From Alphaproteobacteria bacterium (GTDB lineage Bacteria; Pseudomonadota; Alphaproteobacteria; Micavibrionales; Micavibrionaceae): a DNA stretch of 48,756 nucleotides. The notes under the pieces were generated by a model. It made no database searches and was not told the DNA's origin. It saw only the letters and a program-made list of their open reading frames with translations. The translations under genes and the position numbers were made by a program. Location of the stretch: contig JANQFU010000078.1 of assembly GCA_028277665.1 (NCBI GenBank), forward strand, positions 1 through 48,756. The letters run 5' to 3'. Below are positions 32,595 to 41,173 of this stretch, one piece after another; position 1 is the first letter of the stretch; every line of letters starts with the position of its first letter.

Positions 32595-32679
32595 CGTCAT
32601 CCTCCGACTTGTTCGGAGGATCTATTCATCCGTTCGCGATAGCTTTGAAATGGATCCTCTGCCTTCGCAGAGGATGACG
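32595..32679. repeat. CATCCTCCG-type double-hairpin repeat, copy 2
   Basis: CGTCATCCTCCG ACTTGTT CGGAGGATC, then ATTCATCCG, GAAATGGATCCTCTGC CTTC GCAGAGGATGACG. It is the same layout as 14237-14335, with intact outer CGTCAT/ATGACG ends. Confidence 0.85.
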
Positions 32680-32726
32680 ATTTTATTGTTTTTCAATGAG
32701 TTGCGTTTCTTACGGCTTTGATATTC

Positions 32727-32777
32727 ATATAGTTATTCGCATTTAAAATCAGACATTTTAAATGCGAATAACTATAT
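32727..32777. repeat. Perfect 23-bp hairpin beside recG
   Basis: Arms 32727-32749 and 32755-32777 are exactly complementary around the 5-base loop CAGAC. The stem is AT-rich (ATAGTTATTCGCATTTAAAA). GTGTCCCCG follows directly. No T-tract follows on the minus strand after recG, so it is not a simple terminator. Confidence 0.9.
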
Positions 32778-32796
32778 TGTGTCCCCGCAGAATCTG

Positions 32797-34893
32797 TTAC
32801 CCCGAGCCCAGATACCTGATCGCCTGATCCTGCTCGAAAAGATAGAGCAGGATGCGCAGGGCTTCGCCGCGGGGAGATTTCAGGTCCGGGTCGCGGTCTA
32901 AAATCAGGCGGGCATCGTCCCGGGCGGCAGCGAGAAGATCGCCGTGAATTTCCGGATCGGCAAGACGAAATTGCGGCAGACCGCTTTGCTTCGTGCCGAG
33001 GATTTCCCCGCCGCCGCGCAGCTCAAGATCTTTTTCCGCGATCAAAAACCCGTCCTCGCTCTTGCGCATGATATCAAGACGCTCCCGGGCCGTCTTGCCA
33101 AGCGGGCTGTGATACAGAAGAAAACAATAGGATTGTGCCGCGCCGCGCCCGACCCGCCCGCGAAGCTGGTGAAGCTGTGCAAGGCCGAAACGCTCGGCAT
33201 GCTCGATGACCATCACACTGGCTTCCGGAACGTCGACGCCGACCTCAATCACCGTCGTCGCCACAAGGACGTCGATCTCCCCGGCCTGAAACTTCGCCAT
33301 AACTTCGTCTTTTTCGGGGGCTTTCATCCGTCCGTGGACAAGCCCGACACGCTCCGCGCCGAAATGATCGCGCAGGGCGAGATAACGCTCCTGCGCCGCA
33401 GCAAGATCGAGCTTTTCAGACTCCTCAACAAGCGGACACACCCAGTAAATCCGGGCGCCGTCCTGAATACGGCGGCCGAGCGCGGCCACAAGCTCGGCGA
33501 GATGATCCTGCGCGATCAGGCGCGTATCCACAGGCTTTCGGCCCGGCGGCTTTTCATCGAGCTTCGACACATCCATATCCCCATACGCCGTCAGGGTCAG
33601 AGTCCGCGGGATCGGCGTCGCCGTCATAACGAGGACATCCGCCCATTTCCCCTTGGACGAAAGCGATAACCGCTGATGCACGCCGAAGCGATGCTGTTCA
33701 TCAATGACGGCAAGCCCGAGATCCGCGAATGTAATCCCTTCCTGAAAAAGCGCATGCGTCCCGATCACAATCTGCGCCGCGCCGCTCTCAATCTGGCGAA
33801 GAAGGACTTCGCGCTCCTTGCCCTTGTGCCGCCCGCTCAGGACGACAACCCGCAAGCCCAAAGGCTCCAGAAGAGGCTTGAGACCCTCCGCATGTTGTCT
33901 GGCCAGAATTTCCGTCGGAGCCATCATCGCGGCCTGATGGCCGTTCTCGACCGCCGTCAGCATCGCCAGTGCCGCAACGATCGTCTTCCCGCTGCCGACA
34001 TCCCCCTGAAGGAGACGCAGCATCTTGAGCTGCTCGGCCATATCGCGGTCGATCTCGGCAAGTGCGCGTTCCTGCGCACCGGTGAGGCGGTAAGGCAACG
34101 CCGCAATCAGGCGCGCCCGCAAATCCCCATCCCCCCGGCCGGCCGGCATCGCGCGGCCGTTCTTTTTCTTCTGGCGCAGGCGCACAAGGCCCAGAGCCAG
34201 CTGCCCGGCCAGCAATTCATCATAAGCCAGCCGCGCACGCCCGCCGCCCATCGGCAAAAGATCCGCGCCGTCCTGCGGCGTATGAAGATTTCGGACGGCC
34301 TCCCGCCACCCGGGCCATCCCTGCCGGTCGCGAAAGGCCGCGTCCTGCCATTCCGGAAGATCCGGAAGAAGCTTCAGGGCATAATCCATCGCCTTGCGCA
34401 ACGCCTTGTTCGTCAGGCCCTGCGTTAACGGATAGACGGGCTCCAGCGTCGCAATGGTTTTGATCTCGCCGGCCGGAACGATCACATCCGGATGCGCCAT
34501 TTGAGCCTGCGCCTGATAAAACTCGATTCGCCCGCTGACACCGACTTCCGCGCCGGGCGAAAGCTGCTTCTGGATCCACTCCCCTGACGCCCGAAAGAAC
34601 ACGAGCGTTATCTGCCCGGTCTCGTCATGACATCTGACGCGATACGGCTGGCCGCGCCGGGCGGGAGGGGTATGGAGATCGACAATCAACTTTAATGTGG
34701 CCGTTACACCGGGCCTGAGCTCCGCCACCGGATAAACCCTGCGCCGGTCGATAAGGTCCACAGGACCGTGAAACAGAAGATCCCGGATCTTCGCACTGCC
34801 CGTCAGACGCTCATACGTCTTGCCCATCCGCGCCCCGATCCCGGGGAGCGACGTCACAGAACGGAACAACGGATCCAGAACAAACGGGCGCAT
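32797..34893 (-). CDS. recG: ATP-dependent DNA helicase RecG
   Basis: Remodels stalled forks and branched DNA. 698 aa from ATG 34893 (MRPFVLDPLFRSVTSLPGIG), close to family length. A wedge/OB domain lies at about residues 60-160. The helicase domain has Walker A LLQGDVGSGKTIVAALAM, DEQH box VIDEQHRFGVHQRL, motif III MTATPIPRT, and motif VI QLRGRVGRG. The C-terminal TRG region ends FEQDQAIRYLGSG. A frame extension of 27 codons upstream runs through an inverted repeat and was not used. The 3' end is the site of the direct duplication at 30338. Confidence 0.96.
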   Translation of the reverse strand: MRPFVLDPLFRSVTSLPGIGARMGKTYERLTGSAKIRDLLFHGPVDLIDRRRVYPVAELRPGVTATLKLIVDLHTPPARRGQPYRVRCHDETGQITLVFFRASGEWIQKQLSPGAEVGVSGRIEFYQAQAQMAHPDVIVPAGEIKTIATLEPVYPLTQGLTNKALRKAMDYALKLLPDLPEWQDAAFRDRQGWPGWREAVRNLHTPQDGADLLPMGGGRARLAYDELLAGQLALGLVRLRQKKKNGRAMPAGRGDGDLRARLIAALPYRLTGAQERALAEIDRDMAEQLKMLRLLQGDVGSGKTIVAALAMLTAVENGHQAAMMAPTEILARQHAEGLKPLLEPLGLRVVVLSGRHKGKEREVLLRQIESGAAQIVIGTHALFQEGITFADLGLAVIDEQHRFGVHQRLSLSSKGKWADVLVMTATPIPRTLTLTAYGDMDVSKLDEKPPGRKPVDTRLIAQDHLAELVAALGRRIQDGARIYWVCPLVEESEKLDLAAAQERYLALRDHFGAERVGLVHGRMKAPEKDEVMAKFQAGEIDVLVATTVIEVGVDVPEASVMVIEHAERFGLAQLHQLRGRVGRGAAQSYCFLLYHSPLGKTARERLDIMRKSEDGFLIAEKDLELRGGGEILGTKQSGLPQFRLADPEIHGDLLAAARDDARLILDRDPDLKSPRGEALRILLYLFEQDQAIRYLGSG

Positions 34894-34945
34894 ACCCTTT
34901 ATGTAGCGGGTTTTCCCGGAAGAGCCAAGCAACACGAAATACAAA

Positions 34946-34968
34946 TTTCCAAGCAAAAAGCTTGGAAA
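34946..34968. repeat. 9-bp hairpin upstream of recG
   Basis: TTTCCAAGC AAAAA GCTTGGAAA, a perfect stem, in the divergent recG-olsB region. Its function is unknown; it could be an operator or a relic. Confidence 0.55.
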
Positions 34969-35055
34969 ACGCATAGCGATTAACTAGGATGCGTGAGTGA
35001 TTGGAAAACGGACCTTTTCGATACATTTAAAAATTGATTGAAGGTGAGAGTTCAG

Positions 35056-35961
35056 GTGGGTTCCTCAGACACGTCCATGCAAAGCCCCCTTCCCCCGGCA
35101 GAAATCGAGCAGAACAGGATTCGCGTCCGGCTGGCACGGGATGAAGCGGAGATACGGGCATCGCAAAATCTTCGATACCGGGTATTTTATCGGGAATTCG
35201 GCGCCGTTCCAACGAAAGAGACCCTGAGGATGGAGCGCGATTTTGATGAATTTGACAACGTTGCCGATCACCTGATCGTCGTCGATACGGAATGCTCCGG
35301 AGAGCTGAGCGACGGAAAAATTGTCGGCACGTACCGTCTCCTGCGTCAGGATATTGCCGAAACATTCGGACGCTTTTATACGGCAGATGAATATGACATT
35401 TCTCCGCTGCTGGAATCGGACATTTCGTTGATGGAGCTCGGACGTTCCTGTGTTCTGGCAGAGTATAGAACCCGCCCCGTATTGCAATTGCTCTGGCAGG
35501 GAATAGCGGGATACGTGATGGAGCATGAAATCGGCTTGATGTTCGGCTGCGCGAGCTTTCACGGAACGGTCCCGAAAGACTACGCAGAGCCGTTTTCCTA
35601 TTTGTATCATTTTCACCTGGCCGAACGCTCATTTCGTCCGGTTGCGCTTTCCGAACGATATGTCGATCTGAATATGATTCCGAAAAACGCGCTCGATCCC
35701 AGGAAATGCCTGGCCGCATTGCCGCCGCTTGTCAAAGGCTACATCCGTCTTGGCGCCCAGATCGGGGACGGGGCCGTTATCGACCGCCAGTTCAACACAA
35801 CAGATGTCTGCATCGTCCTTCAAACACATCTCGTGACCGGACGATACCGCAAACACTACGAACGCCGGGAACAAAAAATCATACCGGCCGAAGGCTTCCC
35901 CAGAACGTCCGGCCGAAGCAATCGCACAGAAAATCCGTCCGGCGACAGGGCGCAGATTTGA
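35056..35961 (+). CDS. olsB: Ornithine-acyl-ACP N-acyltransferase OlsB-like
   Basis: Transfers a 3-hydroxyacyl group from ACP to the alpha-amino group of ornithine, the first step of ornithine-lipid synthesis. About 301 aa with the OlsB/GNAT signature: LRYRVFYREFGA near residue 45, DHLIVVD, GTYRLLRQDIA, ELGRSCVLAEYRTRPVLQLL, and FGCASFHGT. The start is unsure: GTG 35056 follows AAGGTGAGAG, while GTG 35044, TTG 35038 or ATG 35077 are alternatives. The TGA shares one base with the olsA start. A hemolysin-like acyltransferase of the same superfamily is the alternative reading. Confidence 0.88.
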   Translation: MGSSDTSMQSPLPPAEIEQNRIRVRLARDEAEIRASQNLRYRVFYREFGAVPTKETLRMERDFDEFDNVADHLIVVDTECSGELSDGKIVGTYRLLRQDIAETFGRFYTADEYDISPLLESDISLMELGRSCVLAEYRTRPVLQLLWQGIAGYVMEHEIGLMFGCASFHGTVPKDYAEPFSYLYHFHLAERSFRPVALSERYVDLNMIPKNALDPRKCLAALPPLVKGYIRLGAQIGDGAVIDRQFNTTDVCIVLQTHLVTGRYRKHYERREQKIIPAEGFPRTSGRSNRTENPSGDRAQI

Positions 35962-36785
35962 TGCCGCCCCTTCCCCTCATTTATACACGCGCCCGCGGCG
36001 TCCTGAAACTCATTCTGGCCGTGCTCTGGAGCCTGCTGCTCGTACCGATTCAATCCCTCCTTCTTCTGTTCCGGATTCCCAAGCCTTTGATTTATGTCAT
36101 TCCGCAACTCTGGCATCAGGGGCTTTGCCGAATTCTGGAGTTGCGAATCCGGATCCATCTGTCCGCCCCCCCCGGACAGAACAAGGGAACACGCCAACAA
36201 ACTCTTTATGTGTTCAACCACCTTTCCTATCTCGACATTCCCGTAATCGGCAGCCTGATCCGCGCGTCTTTCGTTGCCAAAAAAGATGTGGCCGGATGGC
36301 CGGTTTTCGGATTCCTCGCCAGACTTCAGAACACCGCCTTCATCTCCCGCACCCGGACCGACGCGATCCGGGAAGCCGGCGCCCTGTCTGTACGCATTGA
36401 AGACGGCGACAGCCTCATCCTCTTTCCGGAAGGCACATCCACAAACGGAAAAGATATTTTGCCGTTCAAGTCGTCTCTCCTTGCGATTGCAGAGACGGCG
36501 ACGATAAAGAAAAACACGCCGATCGTCATACAGCCCTGTTGCCTGCGCATCGTGCCGCACGGCGACCATGACGACAACACCGATCATTATTGCTGGTATG
36601 GAGATATGGATCTTCTTCCCCATATAGGGGCGTTTCTCTGCAACCGGGGCGCGGATATCCATATCTCCTTTGCGGTGCCGTTTACAGCCTCCAAAAACAT
36701 GAACCGGAAAGACATTGCCGGAAAAGCCCGGCAGGCCTGCCTCGATCTCTTTAAAGGGGTGGCGCCGCCCGCCCGCCCGACATGA
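35961..36785 (+). CDS. olsA: Lysophospholipid acyltransferase OlsA-like (PlsC family)
   Basis: Adds the second acyl chain to lyso-ornithine lipid, or to lysophosphatidate as PlsC would. 274 aa. An N-terminal hydrophobic helix (LKLILAVLWSLLLVPIQSLL) is followed by the catalytic NHLSYLD (HX4D) near residue 80 and FPEGTST near 155, with the intervening block FVAKKDVAGWPVFGFLARLQ. Overlap of its ATG with the olsB stop favours the OlsA assignment. Open frame continues upstream into olsB in another phase and is not used. Confidence 0.88.
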   Translation: MPPLPLIYTRARGVLKLILAVLWSLLLVPIQSLLLLFRIPKPLIYVIPQLWHQGLCRILELRIRIHLSAPPGQNKGTRQQTLYVFNHLSYLDIPVIGSLIRASFVAKKDVAGWPVFGFLARLQNTAFISRTRTDAIREAGALSVRIEDGDSLILFPEGTSTNGKDILPFKSSLLAIAETATIKKNTPIVIQPCCLRIVPHGDHDDNTDHYCWYGDMDLLPHIGAFLCNRGADIHISFAVPFTASKNMNRKDIAGKARQACLDLFKGVAPPARPT

Positions 36786-36821
36786 TTAGGCTGCCCTTAA
36801 TCTGAAAATTAGGGGCAGGAC

Positions 36822-38228
36822 CTATATCTTGTACGTCCGAAAGAACGCTTCCGTCTGACGAAACAATTCATCCGCCGCGCTGTTCTCGACGAATGTATGC
36901 CCCGCACCCTCGATAACGACACGCATGTTATCCGGATGTCCGGCGCTGTGCCAGGATTGCTCATTATCGATGTATAACCCTTCGGCCGGGTGTACAACCT
37001 GAATCGGCACGCGACTCATGCCTTCAGACAACTTAAGACAAGAATCGGCATCGTAGTGTCTGGCCTCCTCAACCATAGCCCGCCCAATAAGAAACTGAAT
37101 ATTCCAGCTGATCATATAAAGATCGTCAGCGACTTTCTCCGCCTTCTGATCCGCAATTACTTTTTCGAGGTCAAAACTCGGATCCCAGAGACTGACCGCC
37201 CGGATATTTTCCGGTTGTGCGAGCATAATTGCCGGTGCACCGTAGCTGTGCCCGATCAGGAATACGTTTTTGTATTTATCTGCATACGCCGCGAGGACGG
37301 CCTGAAGATCCGCCGCATGATTCTTTAACGTACAATCCTTCAGGCGGCGGGCGTCTTCTTCAAAGCCGTACAGATCGAAGCGGTACGCATCATATCCCAT
37401 AGCCGCAAAACGCGAAGCGGCAATCTTGTGAAGATATTCGTTCTTGTGACTGGTCAGGCCATGGACGAAGAAAACGGCATTCTCGGACAAACCTGCGCCG
37501 CCTTTTGTATAATTTGCAAGGCCGTAGATCCTGTGCGCCCCATCTCCGGCCGGGATATCCCACGCCACATCCTGACTGTTCGCATAGGCTGTTTTTTCGA
37601 TTTCCGTAATCGTCTCATTATAAACAAATGTGGCGATTGCCTCATGCCCGTCGGCAAGCGGATGCACGCCGTCGAGCAGATATTGATCCAGATCTTTCCC
37701 GGCAAACAGCGCATGTGTATCGAGATAGCGGACCCCGAAATCAACGCACCATGAGCGGATTTGTTCATTATAGGCCTGAATATCGGCATTCTTGTACCAG
37801 AGCGGCTCGTCATAGGCACCGGGCTGGGGAAAACGATTTTCTGAAACCGGCAAGATGCTCAAAACATACACCAGAGGAACGTTTTCCGTTGCCGTTTTCA
37901 GAAGATTAAACCACATCTCCCGGCGCAGGGTCGGCGAAAAATCCGGCTGGGAATCCTCAGACTGCCAGCGAATGAGATCGTTGACCCCACAGGCAATGAA
38001 CAAAATGTCAGGTTGGCGGGAAAGTGCTTCGGCACACAGACGATGATAGACATCCATCGTCCGGTCTCCGTCCATCGCCAGATTGTTGAACCCGGCTTTT
38101 GCCGGATAATGCTTGACGATTTTTTCGCTGAGCCGCCCGAACCATCCGATCGCGCGCTCGTCATAGCATCCGTTTGTAATGGAATCCCCAAGCGCGATAA
38201 TCGTCCTGTATTTGAGGTTTTGCATCAT
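36822..38228 (-). CDS. Fusion of SGNH/GDSL hydrolase and alpha/beta hydrolase
   Basis: 468 aa with two complete-looking hydrolase halves. Residues 1-215 are SGNH type: block I ALGDSITNG with nucleophile S16, a Gly block, ACGVNDL (block III Asn), and LLDGVHPLADGH (block V Asp/His). Residues about 240-468 are an alpha/beta hydrolase: oxyanion motif FVHGLTSHKNE, nucleophile elbow GHSYGAPA, and terminal GAGHTF with the catalytic His. There is no signal peptide, so it is probably cytoplasmic. Likely substrates are esters or lipids; none is identified. It is convergent with olsA and divergent from rplU. Confidence 0.8.
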   Translation of the reverse strand: MMQNLKYRTIIALGDSITNGCYDERAIGWFGRLSEKIVKHYPAKAGFNNLAMDGDRTMDVYHRLCAEALSRQPDILFIACGVNDLIRWQSEDSQPDFSPTLRREMWFNLLKTATENVPLVYVLSILPVSENRFPQPGAYDEPLWYKNADIQAYNEQIRSWCVDFGVRYLDTHALFAGKDLDQYLLDGVHPLADGHEAIATFVYNETITEIEKTAYANSQDVAWDIPAGDGAHRIYGLANYTKGGAGLSENAVFFVHGLTSHKNEYLHKIAASRFAAMGYDAYRFDLYGFEEDARRLKDCTLKNHAADLQAVLAAYADKYKNVFLIGHSYGAPAIMLAQPENIRAVSLWDPSFDLEKVIADQKAEKVADDLYMISWNIQFLIGRAMVEEARHYDADSCLKLSEGMSRVPIQVVHPAEGLYIDNEQSWHSAGHPDNMRVVIEGAGHTFVENSAADELFRQTEAFFRTYKI

Positions 38229-38263
38229 TCGCCCCGTTCGTTTTATTTACAGCCAGCTTTTTC

Positions 38264-38291
38264 TTGACACATTCCGGCGGATGTGTATAGT
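38264..38291 (+). promoter_or_regulatory. Strong sigma-70-like promoter of rplU-rpmA
   Basis: TTGACA (38264-38269), a 16-base spacer, and TATAGT (38286-38291), followed by an approximately 80-base leader before rplU. This is nearly consensus, as expected for a ribosomal-protein operon. Confidence 0.75.
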
Positions 38292-38374
38292 GCGCAGGCT
38301 TGCAAAACAGCGGGTCACAGGAAGAATGCCCGGAAGAACGGGCCCAGATACAGGCAAATACAGGAAAGATAGCG

Positions 38375-38689
38375 ATGTTCGCAGTCATTCGTACAGGTGG
38401 AAAACAGTACAAAGTCAGCAAATCCGACCGGATTCGTGTCGAGAAGCTGGATATTGAAGCAGGAAAAACCGTCGAGATCGACGACGTGCTTCTGGTGAAC
38501 GACGGCAAAAGCTCCAAAATCGGCGAGCCAACGGTCAAAGGCGCAAAAGTGACGGCGAAAGTCGTTGAGCATGTGCGCGGCCCGAAAATCGTCATCCTGA
38601 AGAAAAAGGCACGCACGAACGACCGTAAAAAAGCCGGCCACCGTCAGGACCTGACCGTCATCGAAATCGAAGACATCAAAGCCGCCTAA
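38375..38689 (+). CDS. rplU: 50S ribosomal protein L21
   Basis: 104 aa of normal length beginning [20 protein letters not shown]. Conserved blocks are the acidic-basic core [20 protein letters not shown] and [19 protein letters not shown], which contacts 23S rRNA. The ATG at 38375 is chosen by homology. rpmA follows after 36 bases, the standard L21-L27 operon; obgE, which often follows, is replaced by lpxK after a terminator. Confidence 0.97.
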   Translation: MFAVIRTGGKQYKVSKSDRIRVEKLDIEAGKTVEIDDVLLVNDGKSSKIGEPTVKGAKVTAKVVEHVRGPKIVILKKKARTNDRKKAGHRQDLTVIEIEDIKAA

Positions 38690-38725
38690 ACCAGACAAAA
38701 GAAGAAACAAGCAGGAGATCGGGAC

Positions 38726-39010
38726 ATGGCACACAAGAAAGCAGGCGGGAGCTCACGCAACGGACGCGATACGGCCGGCCGCCGCCTTGGCGTGAAACGC
38801 TATGCGGGACAGGACGTGCTCGCCGGAAACATCATCATCCGTCAGCGCGGCACGAAATACAGCCCGGGCAAAAATGTCGGGATCGGCAAAGATCACACGA
38901 TTTTCGCGCTGATCAACGGGACTGTCCAGTTCTCGCGCGGCCGTGGCGATAAACCTTTCGTGCACATCGTCCCGGCAAACGACAGTCAGGCGACGAAAGC
39001 CGCCGAATAA
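38726..39010 (+). CDS. rpmA: 50S ribosomal protein L27
   Basis: 94 aa. The N-terminus [20 protein letters not shown] is the canonical L27 start, and [20 protein letters not shown] follows. L27's N-terminal tail reaches the peptidyl-transferase centre. AGGAG precedes the ATG by about 10 bases. A rho-independent terminator lies 24 bases past the stop. Confidence 0.98.
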   Translation: MAHKKAGGSSRNGRDTAGRRLGVKRYAGQDVLAGNIIIRQRGTKYSPGKNVGIGKDHTIFALINGTVQFSRGRGDKPFVHIVPANDSQATKAAE

Positions 39011-39033
39011 AGCCTGAAGGCCCATATGAATTC

Positions 39034-39066
39034 AAAAGAGAGGCCCCGCGCCTCTCTTTTTTAATG
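39034..39066 (+). terminator. Rho-independent terminator after rpmA
   Basis: AAAAGAGAGG CCCCGCG CCTCTCTTTT forms a perfect 10-bp stem (39034-39043 with 39051-39060) and runs into a T-tract (T6). Confidence 0.9.
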
Positions 39067-39090
39067 GATTGTGAAGACATAAGCTCCTAT

Positions 39091-39118
39091 CGTCATCCCG
39101 ACGAAAGCCGGGATGACG
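39091..39118. repeat. CGTCATCCCG palindrome upstream of lpxK
   Basis: CGTCATCCCG ACGAAAGC CGGGATGACG, the central palindrome of the modular element without its arms. It lies just after the rpmA terminator. Confidence 0.8.
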
Positions 39119-39189
39119 CCGGTTTTTTTACATGCTTTGGCCAAAATTTTCTTCAAATCAAGCTTGTTGAAAAAGGAAACGCCCGCGCC

Positions 39190-40233
39190 ATGCCGATACT
39201 TCACACGCCCGCTTTCTGGTATACGGACCTGCAGCAGCGCCCGGCCTTACGCGCGCGCCTCCTCTCTCCGGCCGCACAGCTTTACGGTACGGGCGTGCGG
39301 ATCTCAACCGCGCTTGCCCCCCTGCCCGTCCGGGTTCCGCTTAAAACCGTCTGTATCGGCAATCTCTGTGCAGGCGGCAGCGGCAAGACGCCCGCCGCGC
39401 GCGCCGTCATGGATCTTCTCCGCGGCACAGCCGCGCACCCCGTTTTCCTGACGCGGGGATACGGACGCAAGACGAGTGCCGCCGGGCTCAGGCTCAAGCT
39501 CGATCACGGCAAAACGCCCGAAAACTGGCGCACATACGGAGACGAAGCCTGCCTTCTGGCGCGGGATGCGGATGTCTATATCGATGCAAACCGGGTCCGC
39601 GGCGCACAGGCCGCACGCCATGACGGCGCGGATCTTGTCGTCATGGATGACGGATTTCAGAATCCGGCGCTCCACAAAGACCTCTCCTTGCTTGTCGCGC
39701 CGGCGGACCGGCCCTTTGGGAACGGCCGTCTTCTCCCGGCCGGGCCGCTGCGTGAACCCGTGCCGGACGGCCTTGCCCGCGCCGATGCCGCGATCGTGAC
39801 CCGGAATACAAAAGAAGACCTCATGCCGGATCTTTCGGCATTCGGCAGCACGCGGCTGTTTACCGCCCGTTTGGAACCCGACTTCAGCGCCATCGAAAAA
39901 AGAAAACAAAAAGAAAGAGAAAATGCAGGCTCGTGGTTTGCCTTCTGCGGGCTCGGCCGCCCGGAGCGGTTTTACGAGACCCTGAAAAACGCGGGGCTGG
40001 AACTTTCCGGACAGAAGAGCTTTCCGGATCATTACACGTACACCGCCAAGGATATCGCGGACTTGACGGCCCGGGCGAACCGGACGGGCGCACGGCTGAT
40101 CACAACGGAAAAAGATGCCGTCCGCCTTGCCGGACTTCCGGAAACGGACCATATTGAAACCCTGCCCGTCCGCCTCGTCTTCGACGACCCGGCGGCCCTT
40201 TCGGGTTTTATTCAGAACGTTTTAGACATTTAG
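39190..40233 (+). CDS. lpxK: Tetraacyldisaccharide 4'-kinase LpxK
   Basis: Phosphorylates the 4' position of the lipid A disaccharide at the inner membrane. 347 aa from ATG 39190 (AAGGAAA 11 bases upstream). Open frame upstream passes through repeat DNA and is excluded. The P-loop is unusual but typical for LpxK: GNLCAGGSGKTPAARAVMDL near residue 60. Other marks are TRGYGRK, GDEACLLARD, VVMDDGFQNP (the catalytic Asp pair) and the C-terminal TTEKDAVRL. It leads a cluster with the lpxL-type acyltransferase and gor. Confidence 0.95.
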   Translation: MPILHTPAFWYTDLQQRPALRARLLSPAAQLYGTGVRISTALAPLPVRVPLKTVCIGNLCAGGSGKTPAARAVMDLLRGTAAHPVFLTRGYGRKTSAAGLRLKLDHGKTPENWRTYGDEACLLARDADVYIDANRVRGAQAARHDGADLVVMDDGFQNPALHKDLSLLVAPADRPFGNGRLLPAGPLREPVPDGLARADAAIVTRNTKEDLMPDLSAFGSTRLFTARLEPDFSAIEKRKQKERENAGSWFAFCGLGRPERFYETLKNAGLELSGQKSFPDHYTYTAKDIADLTARANRTGARLITTEKDAVRLAGLPETDHIETLPVRLVFDDPAALSGFIQNVLDI

Positions 40234-40243
40234 TCATTTAGAC

Positions 40244-41173
40244 ATGATCCAAAAACTGAAAATCATTCGCTATGCTCTTGAAGCCGCTCTTTTATGGCTG
40301 ATGACCGGGATTTTCAAGATCCTCGGGCCGGACCGGGCGTCGGCTTTCGGCGGATGGATCGGGCGCAGTATCGGCCCACGCCTCGCCGCCTCCCGCAAGG
40401 CGCGCAGGAACCTTGAGCGCGCAATGCCGGAGCTGACCCGCGTCGGACAGGATGCCCTCATCCGGGACATGTGGGACAATCTGGGACGCCTCATGGCCGA
40501 ATACCCGCATCTGGAGACGATCGCGCGGGAGCGCGTGATCTTCGAGGATCCGGACGGACTGACCGAACAGATGCGCGACGACGGCAAACCCGGCTTCATG
40601 GCGGGCGGACATCTGGGCAACTGGGAAGTCGCCGCGCCCGCTTTCTATCTGCAAAAAGGCATTCGCTTCGATCTGATCTATCGCGAGCCGAATAATCCCT
40701 GGACGGCGAAAATGCTGACGAAATACCGCGGCGTCGGCGGGATGATCCGCACAATCCCCAAAGCGGTAAGCGGGACGCGCCGGCTTATCAAACTCATGAA
40801 AAACGGCGGACATATCGGCCTTCTGAACGACCAGAAATATAATCCCGGTCTGCCCGTCCCCTTTTTCGGTTCGCCCGCGATGACGAGCCCGGCCTTTATT
40901 CAACTCGCGCAGAAATTTTCCTGCCCCGTCGTCCTGACGCAGGTCAGCCGCACCGGCAAAGCCTGCCGCTTCAAAATCACGGTTCACCGCCTCATGGACC
41001 TCTTTGACGCAGACGGCAATCCTCTTCCCGTGGAAGACCTTCTGGAAGAGTATCATGCCGCGCTGGAAGACTGGATCCGGGAAGATCCCGGACAGTGGCT
41101 CTGGCTCCACCGCCGCTGGTCGGAAAAGGCCGAACGCCTTTATGCGGAGAAAACACAAGGACCTGTAAAATGA
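40244..41173 (+). CDS. Lipid A late acyltransferase, LpxL/HtrB type
   Basis: Transfers a secondary acyl chain onto Kdo-lipid A. 309 aa with an N-terminal membrane helix region (IRYALEAALLWLMTGIFKIL) and the HX4E catalytic motif GGHLGNWEVAAPAF near residue 122. Further family blocks are IYREPNNPW, GHIGLLNDQKYN, and QWLWLHRRW at the C-terminus. It lies 10 bases after lpxK. Its stop overlaps the gor start (ATGA). Whether it is LpxL or LpxM type cannot be decided from sequence alone. Confidence 0.93.
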   Translation: MIQKLKIIRYALEAALLWLMTGIFKILGPDRASAFGGWIGRSIGPRLAASRKARRNLERAMPELTRVGQDALIRDMWDNLGRLMAEYPHLETIARERVIFEDPDGLTEQMRDDGKPGFMAGGHLGNWEVAAPAFYLQKGIRFDLIYREPNNPWTAKMLTKYRGVGGMIRTIPKAVSGTRRLIKLMKNGGHIGLLNDQKYNPGLPVPFFGSPAMTSPAFIQLAQKFSCPVVLTQVSRTGKACRFKITVHRLMDLFDADGNPLPVEDLLEEYHAALEDWIREDPGQWLWLHRRWSEKAERLYAEKTQGPVK

